A stretch of DNA of 61,921 nt from Peribacillus asahii (GTDB lineage: Bacteria; Bacillota; Bacilli; Bacillales; DSM-1321), in the NCBI RefSeq assembly GCF_003570725.1, contig NZ_QWVS01000043.1, positions 1 through 61,921 of the forward strand, in the 5' to 3' direction. The notes beneath the pieces were generated by a model. The model searched no databases. It saw only the letters and a list, made by a program, of their open reading frames with translations, and was not told the DNA's origin. Positions within the stretch are counted from its first letter, which is position 1; every line of letters starts with the position of its first letter. The translations under genes were made by a program, and so were the position numbers. Positions 16,517-24,481 of the stretch are shown here, piece after piece.

Positions 16517-17067
16517 AAAAGAAGCTTTTTAGCTTTTTAGTATTAATAGGCGTTCTATCCATGCTAGCCGCATGCGGTGATAAGGAAGTTCAACCAGTAG
16601 CTATTAATGAAGAAACAGATACGTGTGCGACTTGTAATATGGCTGTAGTAGATAATCAGTATGCTACCCAAGTTATTTTAGAAAATGGAAAGTCACTTAT
16701 ATTTGATGATTTGGGCTGTATGTATGCATGGATGAATGAAAACGCAGATCAAAAAATCAGTGCCGAATTCGTACGTGATTACGATAATAAAGAGTGGGTA
16801 TCAGCGGATGATGCTACCTATGTATATAATCAATCGGTGAAAACACCAATGGCTTATAATGTAATTTCTTTTGAACAAAAAGCGGATGCCGAGAAATTTG
16901 CAGCAGATCATGCAGGTAGTACGTTAATGACAGCGGATGAATTAGCCAAACATAGCTGGACGCAAAATCATGAAATGATGCAGAACATGGGAGAAGGACA
17001 TTCCCATTCTGAAGACGGAACAGAAGAATCGGGTCATGATATGGAGCAAGAGAATACAAGTCATTAA
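16513..17067 (+). CDS. nosL: NosL copper-binding lipoprotein
   Basis: The 184-aa lipoprotein has a lipobox ending at C21 (SMLAAC). The NosL core follows, with C38-A-T-C41-N-M43 and the FDDLGCMYAWM motif. NosL binds a single Cu(I) and delivers it to NosD or NosZ. The last 35 residues are rich in His and Met (HEMMQNMGEGHSHSEDG...), which may be extra metal ligands. It overlaps nosD by 4 bp and ends just before a terminator-like hairpin that separates it from nosY. Confidence 0.85.
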   Translation: MKKKLFSFLVLIGVLSMLAACGDKEVQPVAINEETDTCATCNMAVVDNQYATQVILENGKSLIFDDLGCMYAWMNENADQKISAEFVRDYDNKEWVSADDATYVYNQSVKTPMAYNVISFEQKADAEKFAADHAGSTLMTADELAKHSWTQNHEMMQNMGEGHSHSEDGTEESGHDMEQENTSH

Positions 17068-17083
17068 TGGATTAGTGGGAAGA

Positions 17084-17115
17084 GGGTCGGCGCATTTCTC
17101 TGTGTCGCCCTTTTT
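17084..17115 (+). terminator. Terminator-like hairpin between nosL and nosY
   Basis: The stem 17084-17094 pairs with 17101-17110 using G-U pairs and one bulge, followed by TTTTT. It would lower transcription of nosYF relative to nosDL if all four share one promoter. Confidence 0.6.
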
Positions 17116-17210
17116 CTATGAGGAATAGATAAAAAACATCATTTGGTTGATAGGTTTTGATGTCTGGCTGCAGGCACGTTGCTCTTTTCTTAAGGAGGGG
17201 GAGAATTACG

Positions 17211-18023
17211 ATGTGGAATATTTGGCGTTCTGAATTACGGATGACGGTGCGGCAGCGTTCGTACTATTCATTTCTCATTTTATGGGTCGCTGTGTTATCT
17301 TTGCTTTTTTTACTGCAAAACAGCGCACCATCTTTAACGGGCTATACAAATATGACAGGGACAGTTGCGAATATTGCATTGTATATTATTCCGCTGTTTA
17401 TGCTCATTATCGGTTCATTTTCAATAGCGAATGAAATAGAGAATGGACAATGGCGCTTATTATGTACGTATCCACTGTTTACCTTGTCTTACGTAATCGG
17501 AAAAATCGGTGGTCAATTTACCGCCCAGTGGATTGTATTTACATTTAGCTTCGGAATTAGTATGGCGATTAGTTTGGTCATCGGTGGCGGCTTTTCGATG
17601 AAATGGCTATGGGCCATTTATCTTTTTTCCGTTACTTTACTATTTATCTTTCTTGTCATAGGAGTCTGTATTGGTTCTTTTGTAAAAACTCGTTGGCAGG
17701 CATTATCGATTTCCGTGATGCTATGGTTTTTCTTAATTATGATTTGGCCAACCGCTTTAATTGGGATACTTGGCTCAGTGCCCTATACGTGGATTGCTCC
17801 GCTGATGAATGCGTTGTTATTCGTTAATCCTGCGGAACTTATTAGAGTTGCTTTTGTTATTAGTCTGGATGCAGGCTCTGTCTTTGGCCAAGCTTATGAT
17901 TCTCTACTTAGTTATTTAGAAACGTCTCTTTCTATACTGATTTATATTCTCTATTTTATCTGCTTTTTATCGGTTTCATTTTTATTTTCGATGGGGATGC
18001 TTGAATGGAGGAAGAGACGATGA
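17211..18023 (+). CDS. nosY: NosY-type ABC transporter permease
   Basis: The protein has 270 aa from the ATG at 17211, chosen because AAGGAGGGGG lies just upstream. Six hydrophobic segments are visible (near 22-38, 60-80, 110-135, 140-165, 180-200 and 240-262), the usual ABC-2 permease layout. In denitrifiers NosY and NosF form an ABC complex that acts mechanically on NosD rather than as a classic pump. It overlaps nosF by 4 bp. Confidence 0.78.
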   Translation: MWNIWRSELRMTVRQRSYYSFLILWVAVLSLLFLLQNSAPSLTGYTNMTGTVANIALYIIPLFMLIIGSFSIANEIENGQWRLLCTYPLFTLSYVIGKIGGQFTAQWIVFTFSFGISMAISLVIGGGFSMKWLWAIYLFSVTLLFIFLVIGVCIGSFVKTRWQALSISVMLWFFLIMIWPTALIGILGSVPYTWIAPLMNALLFVNPAELIRVAFVISLDAGSVFGQAYDSLLSYLETSLSILIYILYFICFLSVSFLFSMGMLEWRKRR

Positions 18024-18715
18024 CAAGATTGAAAGTGGATGGTGTTTCTAAAGTATATAAGGAAAAAACAGCTCTGCACCCTTGCTCTTTTGAAGCAGAA
18101 GCAGGCAGTTGCGTTGTTTTATGTGGCGGGAATGGAGCAGGTAAGAGTACGTTGCTCCAAATGATTGCGGCGATTAGCATACCGACTACAGGTACAACCA
18201 TTATTGATGACATTAATATAAAAGATGATCGAGAAAGTTATTTGAAGAAAATTGGGTTTATGCCCGATGATTTCTATGCTCAAGAAATGATGACAGTGGA
18301 AGAGTTTTTGAACTTTTACGGGGCATTTAGAAAAGTAAAGAAAGAACGGGTTAATCAAGTGGTTGAATTAATTGGATTAACAGATAAACGTCGTGAACTA
18401 GTAAAAAGTTTGTCTAAGGGAATGAGACAGCGGTTAATATTTGGACAATCGATTCTAGCTGAACCAGCTGTTTTATTAATGGATGAGCCGACAAATGGCT
18501 TGGATCCTTATTGGGTCAATCGTTTTGTTGAAATTGTTAATGAGGTCAAAAAAAGTGGAACTACTATTGTTTTCTCAACACATATGATGGATGTGGCTGC
18601 TGAAACAGGGGACTTGATTGTATTTATGAAGCAAGGTGAAGTGATTGAAAAGATTGTTCGTAAAGGAACGGTTGAAGAAACAACGATTCAATTAATGAAG
18701 CTGCATCGTCAATGA
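18020..18715 (+). CDS. nosF: NosF-type ABC transporter ATPase
   Basis: The 231-aa ATPase has Walker A GGNGAGKS (near 36-43), signature LSKGMRQR (a variant of LSGGQ, as in NosF/CcmA-like ATPases), Walker B VLLMDEP and the switch His in STHMMD. I chose the ATG at 18020 with GGAGG at the right distance; it overlaps the nosY stop as ATGA. It powers the NosY complex. A terminator follows. Confidence 0.82.
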   Translation: MTRLKVDGVSKVYKEKTALHPCSFEAEAGSCVVLCGGNGAGKSTLLQMIAAISIPTTGTTIIDDINIKDDRESYLKKIGFMPDDFYAQEMMTVEEFLNFYGAFRKVKKERVNQVVELIGLTDKRRELVKSLSKGMRQRLIFGQSILAEPAVLLMDEPTNGLDPYWVNRFVEIVNEVKKSGTTIVFSTHMMDVAAETGDLIVFMKQGEVIEKIVRKGTVEETTIQLMKLHRQ

Positions 18716-18724
18716 ATTAGAGGA

Positions 18725-18766
18725 ACGGGGCTGTTTCAAAGTATATGCTTTGATGCAGCTCGTTTT
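18725..18766 (+). terminator. Terminator of the nos-like cluster
   Basis: CGGGGCTG...TCAAAG pairs imperfectly with CTTTGA...CAGCTCG (18726-18741 with 18746-18762), followed by TTTT. Confidence 0.65.
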
Positions 18767-18780
18767 CGTTTGAAAGTAAA

Positions 18781-18836
18781 AATCCCGCCAATTCGGTTCA
18801 TAATCCCGCCAATTCATTGAATGAAGGCAGGATTAT
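18781..18836 (-). terminator. Cyclase terminator with duplicated 3' arm
   Basis: AATCCCGCCAATTC occurs at 18781-18794 and again at 18802-18815. TAATCCTGCC, read on the minus strand from 18836-18827, can pair with either copy. The inner TTCATTGAATGAA (18813-18825) extends the stem. Only the distal copy is followed by a T run on the minus strand. It is a terminator whose 3' arm has been duplicated. Confidence 0.6.
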
Positions 18837-18850
18837 AAGAGGTAACGACA

Positions 18851-20728
18851 TTAGTTATATTTATTTCGGTAATGACTTAATGCAAGCAGTGGGAATAGAT
18901 ATTTATAACTGTGGTAGTTCCAATAGATATAACCTGCTAAACCTTGACCAACGGGATAATTTTTCGCCCGGTTTGACGTTTCACTTTGATTAAGAAGAAA
19001 GGAAATTCCGCGTTCAATGGCAGGAGTTGGCTGATCACTAACCGCAATAAGAGCATCTACCGCCCATGCAGTTTGTGTAATGGTGCTTGTGTTCAGTGGT
19101 ATATACGTTCTATGGATATCGCTGTAACAAGATTCTCCCCATCCGCCATCTTCATTTTGAATCTTTTTTAACCAATTGACCGCTTTTTGGATAGCATAGT
19201 GCTCGGATGAATATCCAGCTGCGGCTAATCCAGTTAGAGCGGCCCATGTTCCATAAATATAGCAAACACCCCAGCGGCCAAACCATGAACCGTTGCTCTC
19301 TTGGTGACGAATCAGCCATTTACTGGCTTGCTTGCTGACATGATTAGGGTTTTTAATATTAGCAAAATTGCCGAGAAATTCTAATGCTCGCCCCGTTAAA
19401 TCAGCTGTGGATGGATCTGATAGAATGAAATCAGCATTTTCTATTGGAAGATACGTAATCCACGATTTATCTACATTTCTTTCAAAAGCGGGAAATCCAC
19501 CATCTTTATTTTGCATGGATAAGGTAAAGTTAAGTCCACGCTGCCAGTTGTTTTGAGCATGTAATTGATGTGTCAGTGCTCGTAGTGAAGCGGTTGTATC
19601 ATCTACATCGGGGGTCATCGTGCTGCCATTGGAAAATCCCCAGCCACCAGGGATAGCTTGTGGATTGTGAATCACCCAATCGCCATATTTCTCTTGCTGT
19701 TGAGAGAGTAAATAAGCAGTCGCTTTTTGAATGACGGAATCTTGACTAGATACGCCAGCTTCTTGAAGCGCATAACTAATTAAAGCCGTATTCCAAACAG
19801 AAGCTGTTGTGAATTGAACATGCGAATATCCATTGGTTGAAGTGGTCATTGCTTTAAGGCCGGCAACGGCTTTCGTAATGATGGGATCGTCTTTAGAATA
19901 ACCAAGAGCAAGGAAGGCAAAAATCATAAAAAAAGTTGCGCTGAAGTAGTTGTATAAGGTACCATCACTTTCAATTCGATCTGTCATATAGCGTTTGGCA
20001 GAGGCCGTAGCCAAGGAATGTAAAGAATGAGGTAAGCCGATTAATGAAGAGACCCCTTCTTGCACTTTGGAAAATAGAGAACGATATTCATCCGTGCGAA
20101 ATTCCTCCCACAACTGCTCCTCTTCTCGTTCTTCTTTTTTTACATATAAATCCTGTAAATTCGGACTACTGCTTAGTCTAATCCGAAATTTTTTATGAGC
20201 GAGAAGCAGGAGGGGAACGAAATGAACGCGGCTATAGACGGAAAAATCGTACATGCTGATAGGGCTAGTCGGTGGCAGTAATATCGATTCGAGCGGGATC
20301 GGAAACACGAGGGGCCATTTAATTTGTCCAGTAATGGTCAGCATCGCTTTAGTAAATAGTTTAGCCTTTTTTATGCCGCCTTTTGACAGGATAAACTGGC
20401 GAGCTTTACGTATAGGCGGATCATTTTTTTCATAATGTCCACTATAAAGCAGAGCGTAATAGGCTTCAATGGTAACCGAAAGATTTCCTTCTTTTTCGTC
20501 TTCGAAAATCTTCCATGCTCCATTAGCTTCCTGTTTACTTGCGATTCTTTCTACTAAGGAAGAAATCAGTGCTTCATCTTTCATATTAAGAATGGTAAGT
20601 AAAATAATCATATAGGCGTCTGGTGTGATGCCCATTTCGAATGGGTATTCCCATGCTCCATTAGTTGTTTGATCCGTTTTTAAGCGTTGAATGAGACAAT
20701 CAATTTCGGGTTGAACATGCTGAGTCAC
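18851..20728 (-). CDS. sqhC: Squalene-hopene / sesquarterpene-type cyclase
   Basis: The 625-aa protein has the double alpha/alpha-barrel fold of class II terpene cyclases. The acid motif DVDDT is at residues 374-378, and several QW repeats are visible (QxxxGxW, such as QESNGSWFGRWG, QNEDGGWGES and QNKDGGFPAF). The start is GTG with GGGAGGG upstream. In B. subtilis and B. megaterium, homologues of this length (617-632 aa) cyclise tetraprenyl-beta-curcumene or squalene, giving sesquarterpenes or hopene for membranes and spores. The exact substrate cannot be decided here; no squalene synthase gene is in the window. Confidence 0.85.
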   Translation of the reverse strand: MTQHVQPEIDCLIQRLKTDQTTNGAWEYPFEMGITPDAYMIILLTILNMKDEALISSLVERIASKQEANGAWKIFEDEKEGNLSVTIEAYYALLYSGHYEKNDPPIRKARQFILSKGGIKKAKLFTKAMLTITGQIKWPLVFPIPLESILLPPTSPISMYDFSVYSRVHFVPLLLLAHKKFRIRLSSSPNLQDLYVKKEEREEEQLWEEFRTDEYRSLFSKVQEGVSSLIGLPHSLHSLATASAKRYMTDRIESDGTLYNYFSATFFMIFAFLALGYSKDDPIITKAVAGLKAMTTSTNGYSHVQFTTASVWNTALISYALQEAGVSSQDSVIQKATAYLLSQQQEKYGDWVIHNPQAIPGGWGFSNGSTMTPDVDDTTASLRALTHQLHAQNNWQRGLNFTLSMQNKDGGFPAFERNVDKSWITYLPIENADFILSDPSTADLTGRALEFLGNFANIKNPNHVSKQASKWLIRHQESNGSWFGRWGVCYIYGTWAALTGLAAAGYSSEHYAIQKAVNWLKKIQNEDGGWGESCYSDIHRTYIPLNTSTITQTAWAVDALIAVSDQPTPAIERGISFLLNQSETSNRAKNYPVGQGLAGYIYWNYHSYKYLFPLLALSHYRNKYN

Positions 20729-20866
20729 TCAGAACCCTCCCTTGTATACATCATTTCTCATAAATATATGCATGAAATGATGTAGCGTGCGGTCTATCCT
20801 GTTGCTTTCTCTTGGGATTATTAAATAATCTTTAAGATCAAAATCAAGTCTGAGGGTGAAGGAAAT

Positions 20867-21145
20867 CTAGCTCTGTTTTGGTAGCTGTTCTTTAAGCAGT
20901 TGCAAAAGCTCGTCCATATGATTGGCTTCGATTACTTGTCCATCTACAATGGCATAAGCAGCTTTGCGACAAGTGGAACAGTTGCTTATGCATTCATATT
21001 CCTTATAGCGAATATGTGATTGCCTTAGAAAGTGACTGAAGTCGAGTGCTGTTTCTTCATTTAAATAACGGTCGAGATTATTTTGACAGAACTCTATGTG
21101 TATCTTTTTTTTAGAGGAGAAAATGGTAGAGAAAAATATTTTCAT
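20867..21145 (-). CDS. DUF1450 small cysteine protein (YuzB-like)
   Basis: The 92-aa protein starts at the ATG at 21145 behind AGGGACG. It has the DUF1450 layout: IEFCQNNLDR near the N-terminus and a Cys cluster CISNCSTCRKAAYAIVDG (near 58-75), followed by a helix. The cluster recalls thioredoxin-like ferredoxins, but iron-sulfur binding has not been shown to my knowledge. It lies upstream of the cyclase gene on the same strand (138-bp gap) and back to back with the Fur-controlled iron importer, so iron-linked control from the same intergenic region is possible. Confidence 0.7.
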   Translation of the reverse strand: MKIFFSTIFSSKKKIHIEFCQNNLDRYLNEETALDFSHFLRQSHIRYKEYECISNCSTCRKAAYAIVDGQVIEANHMDELLQLLKEQLPKQS

Positions 21146-21225
21146 ATCTATCACGTCCCTTGTATAAAAATGGCTTGTCACATACATGATTCGACAAAAT
21201 AAACATATGGAATTGGCAAAAGCGG

Positions 21226-21253
21226 TTGACAGTATAAAATTAGATGTTAAAAT
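21226..21253 (+). promoter_or_regulatory. Distal Fur-controlled SigA promoter
   Basis: TTGACA (21226-21231) and TAAAAT (21248-21253) have 16-bp spacing. A Fur box begins 20 bp further downstream. It is a strong consensus but lies 300 bp from yclN. Confidence 0.6.
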
Positions 21254-21272
21254 GTTTATTGTAAAGTTTTAT

Positions 21273-21287
21273 TGATAATGAATATCA
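21273..21287. promoter_or_regulatory. Fur box 1
   Basis: TGATAATGAATATCA matches the 7-1-7 Fur consensus TGATAATNATTATCA with a single mismatch. It sits just downstream of the distal promoter. Confidence 0.75.
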
Positions 21288-21451
21288 TTTGCAATATTCC
21301 ATTATATGGGTTTAATGAAGATTCTAAAGGAAGTCACTGTTTGTTTCAACTAGATTAGAGAAAAGCAGAAAGAATTAGGATGAAGTGAATGTTAGATAAG
21401 TATTTGAAATTATGAAAATATTCATTTTCCTATCTATCTTTTTTGTAGAGA

Positions 21452-21480
21452 TTGATTTTAGAATTTTCTTTATATACAAT
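21452..21480 (+). promoter_or_regulatory. Proximal promoter of yclNOP
   Basis: TTGATT (21452-21457) and TACAAT (21475-21480) with 17-bp spacing lie 72 bp before the yclN start and immediately upstream of Fur box 2. Confidence 0.65.
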
Positions 21481-21497
21481 TTAATTGGCACTCAGAA

Positions 21498-21512
21498 TGA
21501 TAATTATTTTCA
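21498..21512. promoter_or_regulatory. Fur box 2
   Basis: TGATAATTATTTTCA matches the 7-1-7 Fur consensus with one mismatch. It lies inside a larger inverted repeat, CTCAGAAT (21491-21498) with ATTCTGAG (21519-21526). Confidence 0.72.
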
Positions 21513-21551
21513 ATTGTTATTCTGAGAATATACACATTATGAGGATTACAA

Positions 21552-22505
21552 ATGAGAATATGGATGTTAATAATTACAGCTGTAGTCCTGTCATTTATAT
21601 CGTTATTTGTTGGGGCTATTGATATTAAGCCGAGTGACTTGCTCGACTGGAATTCGGATAAGACACAAATTTTCTTGGCAAGTCGAGTACCTCGTTTAAT
21701 GGCGATTATATTGGCAGGAGCAGGAATGAGTATTGCTGGTTTAATTATGCAGTCTTTAAGTCGAAATAAATTCGTCTCTCCAACGACTGCTGGTACGTTA
21801 GATGCAGCAAAACTAGGAATTTTAATTTCGATGTTGTTCTTTACCAATGTAACCTATACGCAGCAAATTATTTTTAGCTTTGCCTTTGCTTTAGTAGGAA
21901 CATTAATTTTTATGCAAATTCTGGATCGTATTAAATTTAAAGATGTCATTTTTGTTCCATTAATCGGGATTATGTACGGGAATATTTTGTCATCGGTTAC
22001 GACATTTTTTGCCTATGAAGCAGACCTTATTCAAAATATTTCAGCTTGGTTAATGGGAAGCTTCACATTAGTTATGGCGGGACGCTATGAACTGTTATAC
22101 ATAAGTATTCCAGCGGTTATTTTAGCGTATCTTTATGCAAATAAATTTACAGTTGCAGGTATGGGGGAAGATTTTGCTAAAAACTTAGGATTAAGCTATA
22201 AGTTTGTACTGAATATAGGTCTTATCCTTGTCGCAGTTATTGCTACAACTGTCGTGCTAACTGTCGGGGTTATTCCGTTTTTAGGTTTAATTGTTCCTAA
22301 TATTGTATCTCTTTATTTAGGTGATAATATACGTAAAACTATTCCACATACAGCAGTACTAGGAATTGTCTTCTTGTTAGTATGCGATATTATTGGGCGT
22401 ATTATTGTTCACCCTTATGAGATTCCTGTTAACGTAACTGTGGCAGTAATCGGTAGTGTGATCTTCTTAATTATGTTAATTAGGGGGAGAGCATATGCGA
22501 AATAA
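21552..22505 (+). CDS. yclN: Siderophore ABC permease YclN (petrobactin type)
   Basis: The 317-aa protein is of the FecCD/BtuC permease family with about nine hydrophobic segments. Family motifs include SRVPRLMAIILAGAGMSIAGLIMQ (residues near 37-60) and GxIxFLGLIVPNI near 240-255. B. subtilis YclN has 316 aa, and the gene order N-O-P-Q with matching lengths points to the petrobactin (catecholate-citrate) importer. GAGG precedes the ATG. The gene overlaps yclO by 11 bp. Fur box 2 overlaps its promoter region, so it should be induced by iron limitation. Confidence 0.87.
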   Translation: MRIWMLIITAVVLSFISLFVGAIDIKPSDLLDWNSDKTQIFLASRVPRLMAIILAGAGMSIAGLIMQSLSRNKFVSPTTAGTLDAAKLGILISMLFFTNVTYTQQIIFSFAFALVGTLIFMQILDRIKFKDVIFVPLIGIMYGNILSSVTTFFAYEADLIQNISAWLMGSFTLVMAGRYELLYISIPAVILAYLYANKFTVAGMGEDFAKNLGLSYKFVLNIGLILVAVIATTVVLTVGVIPFLGLIVPNIVSLYLGDNIRKTIPHTAVLGIVFLLVCDIIGRIIVHPYEIPVNVTVAVIGSVIFLIMLIRGRAYAK

Positions 22506-23451
22506 TAGTACGAAGTTAATCTTTTTGGCGGTATTAGCGATTATTTGTATTTTACTTTACGCATTTTATGATATAAAAGGCGGCTTTGATTACGCCTTCC
22601 CGAAACGTATGATGCGTATTGGGGCAATGGTTGTAACAGGTGTTGCGATTTCGTATTCGACAGTCGTGTTCCAAACAATTACACATAACCGTATTTTAAC
22701 ACCTTCTGTTATGGGCCTTGATTCTATGTATCAAGTAGTACAAACCTTAATTTACTTCTTTGCAGGGTCACTATCGATTTGGGTATTAAATAAATATTTA
22801 AATTTCGGTGCATCGATTATCGCAATGGTATTATTTGCACTCATTTTATATCGATTCTTATTCCGAGCGGATAAGCATCCTATTTATTTACTTCTTTTAA
22901 TCGGGATGATTTTAGGAACGCTTTTAGGAAGCTTTGTGACATTTCTCCAAGTACTGATTGACCCATTGGAATATTTAAGTCTGCAAAGTCGCTTATTTGC
23001 GAGCTTTACAAAGGTAAACGCTGACTTATTATATATTGCAATCGGTATTTTATTCATTGCGTTTATTTACGGTTATCGCATTATGGGGAAACTGGATGTT
23101 ATGTCACTTGGTCGTGAAAATGCGATTAACCTTGGTATTAACTATGACCGTATGGTAATGAATATTTTAATTTTATCGTCGGTTTTAATTGCAACATCAA
23201 CAGCACTAGTTGGTCCGATTACGTTCTTCGGCTTAATCGTAGCGAATCTTTCTTATCAATATTTAGTTACATATAAACATTCTGTTTTAATTTTAGGTGC
23301 AAGTTTAATTAGTATTATTGCATTAGTTGGTGGTCAGTTCCTTGTTGAACATATTTTTGAATTACGTACAACATTAAGTGTGATTATTAACTTTATCGGT
23401 GGTATTTACTTTATTTATTTATTATTAAAGGAAAGTAGGTCAGCAGGATGA
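22495..23451 (+). CDS. yclO: Siderophore ABC permease YclO
   Basis: The second FecCD-type permease, 318 aa (B. subtilis YclO 315), would form a heterodimer with YclN in the membrane. It contains RMMRIGAMVVTGVAISYSTV (near 38-57), the loop that contacts the ATPase (SLGRENAINLGINYDRM, near 204-220) and VGPITFFGLIVANL near 240. Its start lies inside the end of yclN behind GGGGGAGA, and its end overlaps yclP by 4 bp, so the three are translationally coupled. Confidence 0.87.
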   Translation: MRNNSTKLIFLAVLAIICILLYAFYDIKGGFDYAFPKRMMRIGAMVVTGVAISYSTVVFQTITHNRILTPSVMGLDSMYQVVQTLIYFFAGSLSIWVLNKYLNFGASIIAMVLFALILYRFLFRADKHPIYLLLLIGMILGTLLGSFVTFLQVLIDPLEYLSLQSRLFASFTKVNADLLYIAIGILFIAFIYGYRIMGKLDVMSLGRENAINLGINYDRMVMNILILSSVLIATSTALVGPITFFGLIVANLSYQYLVTYKHSVLILGASLISIIALVGGQFLVEHIFELRTTLSVIINFIGGIYFIYLLLKESRSAG

Positions 23452-24224
23452 TTGAACTCAAGGGATTAACGAAGCTGTTTGGTAAAAAGCCTGTTGTAGA
23501 AGACGTATCTGTAACCATAGAGTCGGGGATGATTACATCGTTTATCGGACCGAATGGTGCCGGTAAATCTACACTTCTTTCTATGGTGAGCCGATTATTA
23601 GATGCAGATACTGGGGAAGTATTACTTGATAAAGAAAGTGTGAAAAAGTGGAAATCCTCTGAGTTTTCGAAGCGCGTTTCGATTTTGAAGCAAGCAAACC
23701 ATATTAATGTTCGATTAACGGTACGTGAGCTTGTTTCATTTGGCCGCTATCCGTATTCGAAGGGACATCTTACAGCAGAAGATGAAAAATTTGTTGATCA
23801 GGCAATTGAATATATGAACTTAACAGAGATGCAAGATAAGTTTTTAGATGAATTATCAGGTGGTCAAAGACAACGTGCGTTTATTGCGATGGTTATTGCT
23901 CAAGATACAGACTATATATTACTTGATGAGCCTTTAAATAACTTAGATATGAAGCATTCTGTTCAAATCATGAAGATTTTACGTAAGCTTGTAGATGAGC
24001 TTGGTAAAACAGTTGTCATTGTACTACACGATATTAACTTCGCATCTGTTTACTCAGATCGTATTGTCGCGTTGAAAAACGGTAAGCTTGTGAAAAACGG
24101 GCCGACTCATGAGATTATTAATTCGGATGCACTGCGTGAAATTTACGATATGGATATTCCAATTCAAGAGCAAAATGGATGTCGTATTTGTGTATACTTC
24201 AATTCACATACAGAAGCTAAGTGA
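23448..24224 (+). CDS. yclP: Siderophore ABC ATPase YclP
   Basis: The 258-aa ATPase has Walker A GPNGAGKS (near 35-42), signature LSGGQRQRAF (near 136), Walker B YILLDEPLNNLD and switch His in VLHDIN. The Cys near the C-terminus (NGCRICVYF) is typical of YclP/FecE-like iron-siderophore ATPases. It drives uptake through YclNO. A terminator follows, and the binding-protein gene has its own Fur-regulated promoter. Confidence 0.88.
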   Translation: MIELKGLTKLFGKKPVVEDVSVTIESGMITSFIGPNGAGKSTLLSMVSRLLDADTGEVLLDKESVKKWKSSEFSKRVSILKQANHINVRLTVRELVSFGRYPYSKGHLTAEDEKFVDQAIEYMNLTEMQDKFLDELSGGQRQRAFIAMVIAQDTDYILLDEPLNNLDMKHSVQIMKILRKLVDELGKTVVIVLHDINFASVYSDRIVALKNGKLVKNGPTHEIINSDALREIYDMDIPIQEQNGCRICVYFNSHTEAK

Positions 24225-24240
24225 ATGGTCGTAAAGAGCA

Positions 24241-24292
24241 GCCTAGAGAGGATGTACAAGTTTAACTTTTATTTTCTCTAGGTGTGTTTTTT
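24241..24292 (+). terminator. Terminator of yclNOP
   Basis: CCTAGAGA (24242-24249) pairs with TCTCTAGG (24275-24282), followed by a T-rich TGTGTTTTTT. Confidence 0.75.
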
Positions 24293-24376
24293 AGTGACAC
24301 AATTGTAGCTTTAAACTATGGATTATTGATAGATCACCCGTTCTGAAAAAAGTTTAAATAATTTTTCAAAATGGTA

Positions 24377-24405
24377 TTGACGATAACAACTAATCATCCT
24401 ATAAT
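24377..24405 (+). promoter_or_regulatory. SigA promoter of yclQ
   Basis: TTGACG (24377-24382) and TATAAT (24400-24405) have 17-bp spacing. It allows the binding protein to be made in excess over the permease. Confidence 0.75.
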
Positions 24406-24421
24406 TGAAAATGCTTATCAC

Positions 24422-24436
24422 TGATAATGATTATCA
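24422..24436. promoter_or_regulatory. Fur box of yclQ (perfect)
   Basis: TGATAATGATTATCA is an exact match to the 7-1-7 Fur consensus, located just downstream of the yclQ -10 element. Flanking sequence continues the pattern (TGATAA at 24440), suggesting two overlapping Fur dimers. Confidence 0.9.
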
Positions 24437-24481
24437 TTAATGATAAAGAAATATAAATTACATAAAAGGGGAGTAACAAAC

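Larger units (their letters stand above)
21146..21551. other. Regulatory region between DUF1450 gene and yclN
   Basis: A 406-bp gene-free stretch. It has two plus-strand promoter/Fur-box pairs (21226-21287 and 21452-21512), separated by about 165 bp of AT-rich sequence without a credible open frame. The first pair could drive a long leader or a small RNA. Confidence 0.55.

Noticed and set aside
21470..21847. 125-codon minus-strand frame over the yclN promoter
   Set aside because: It is antisense to yclN and to the Fur box and has no ribosome site.
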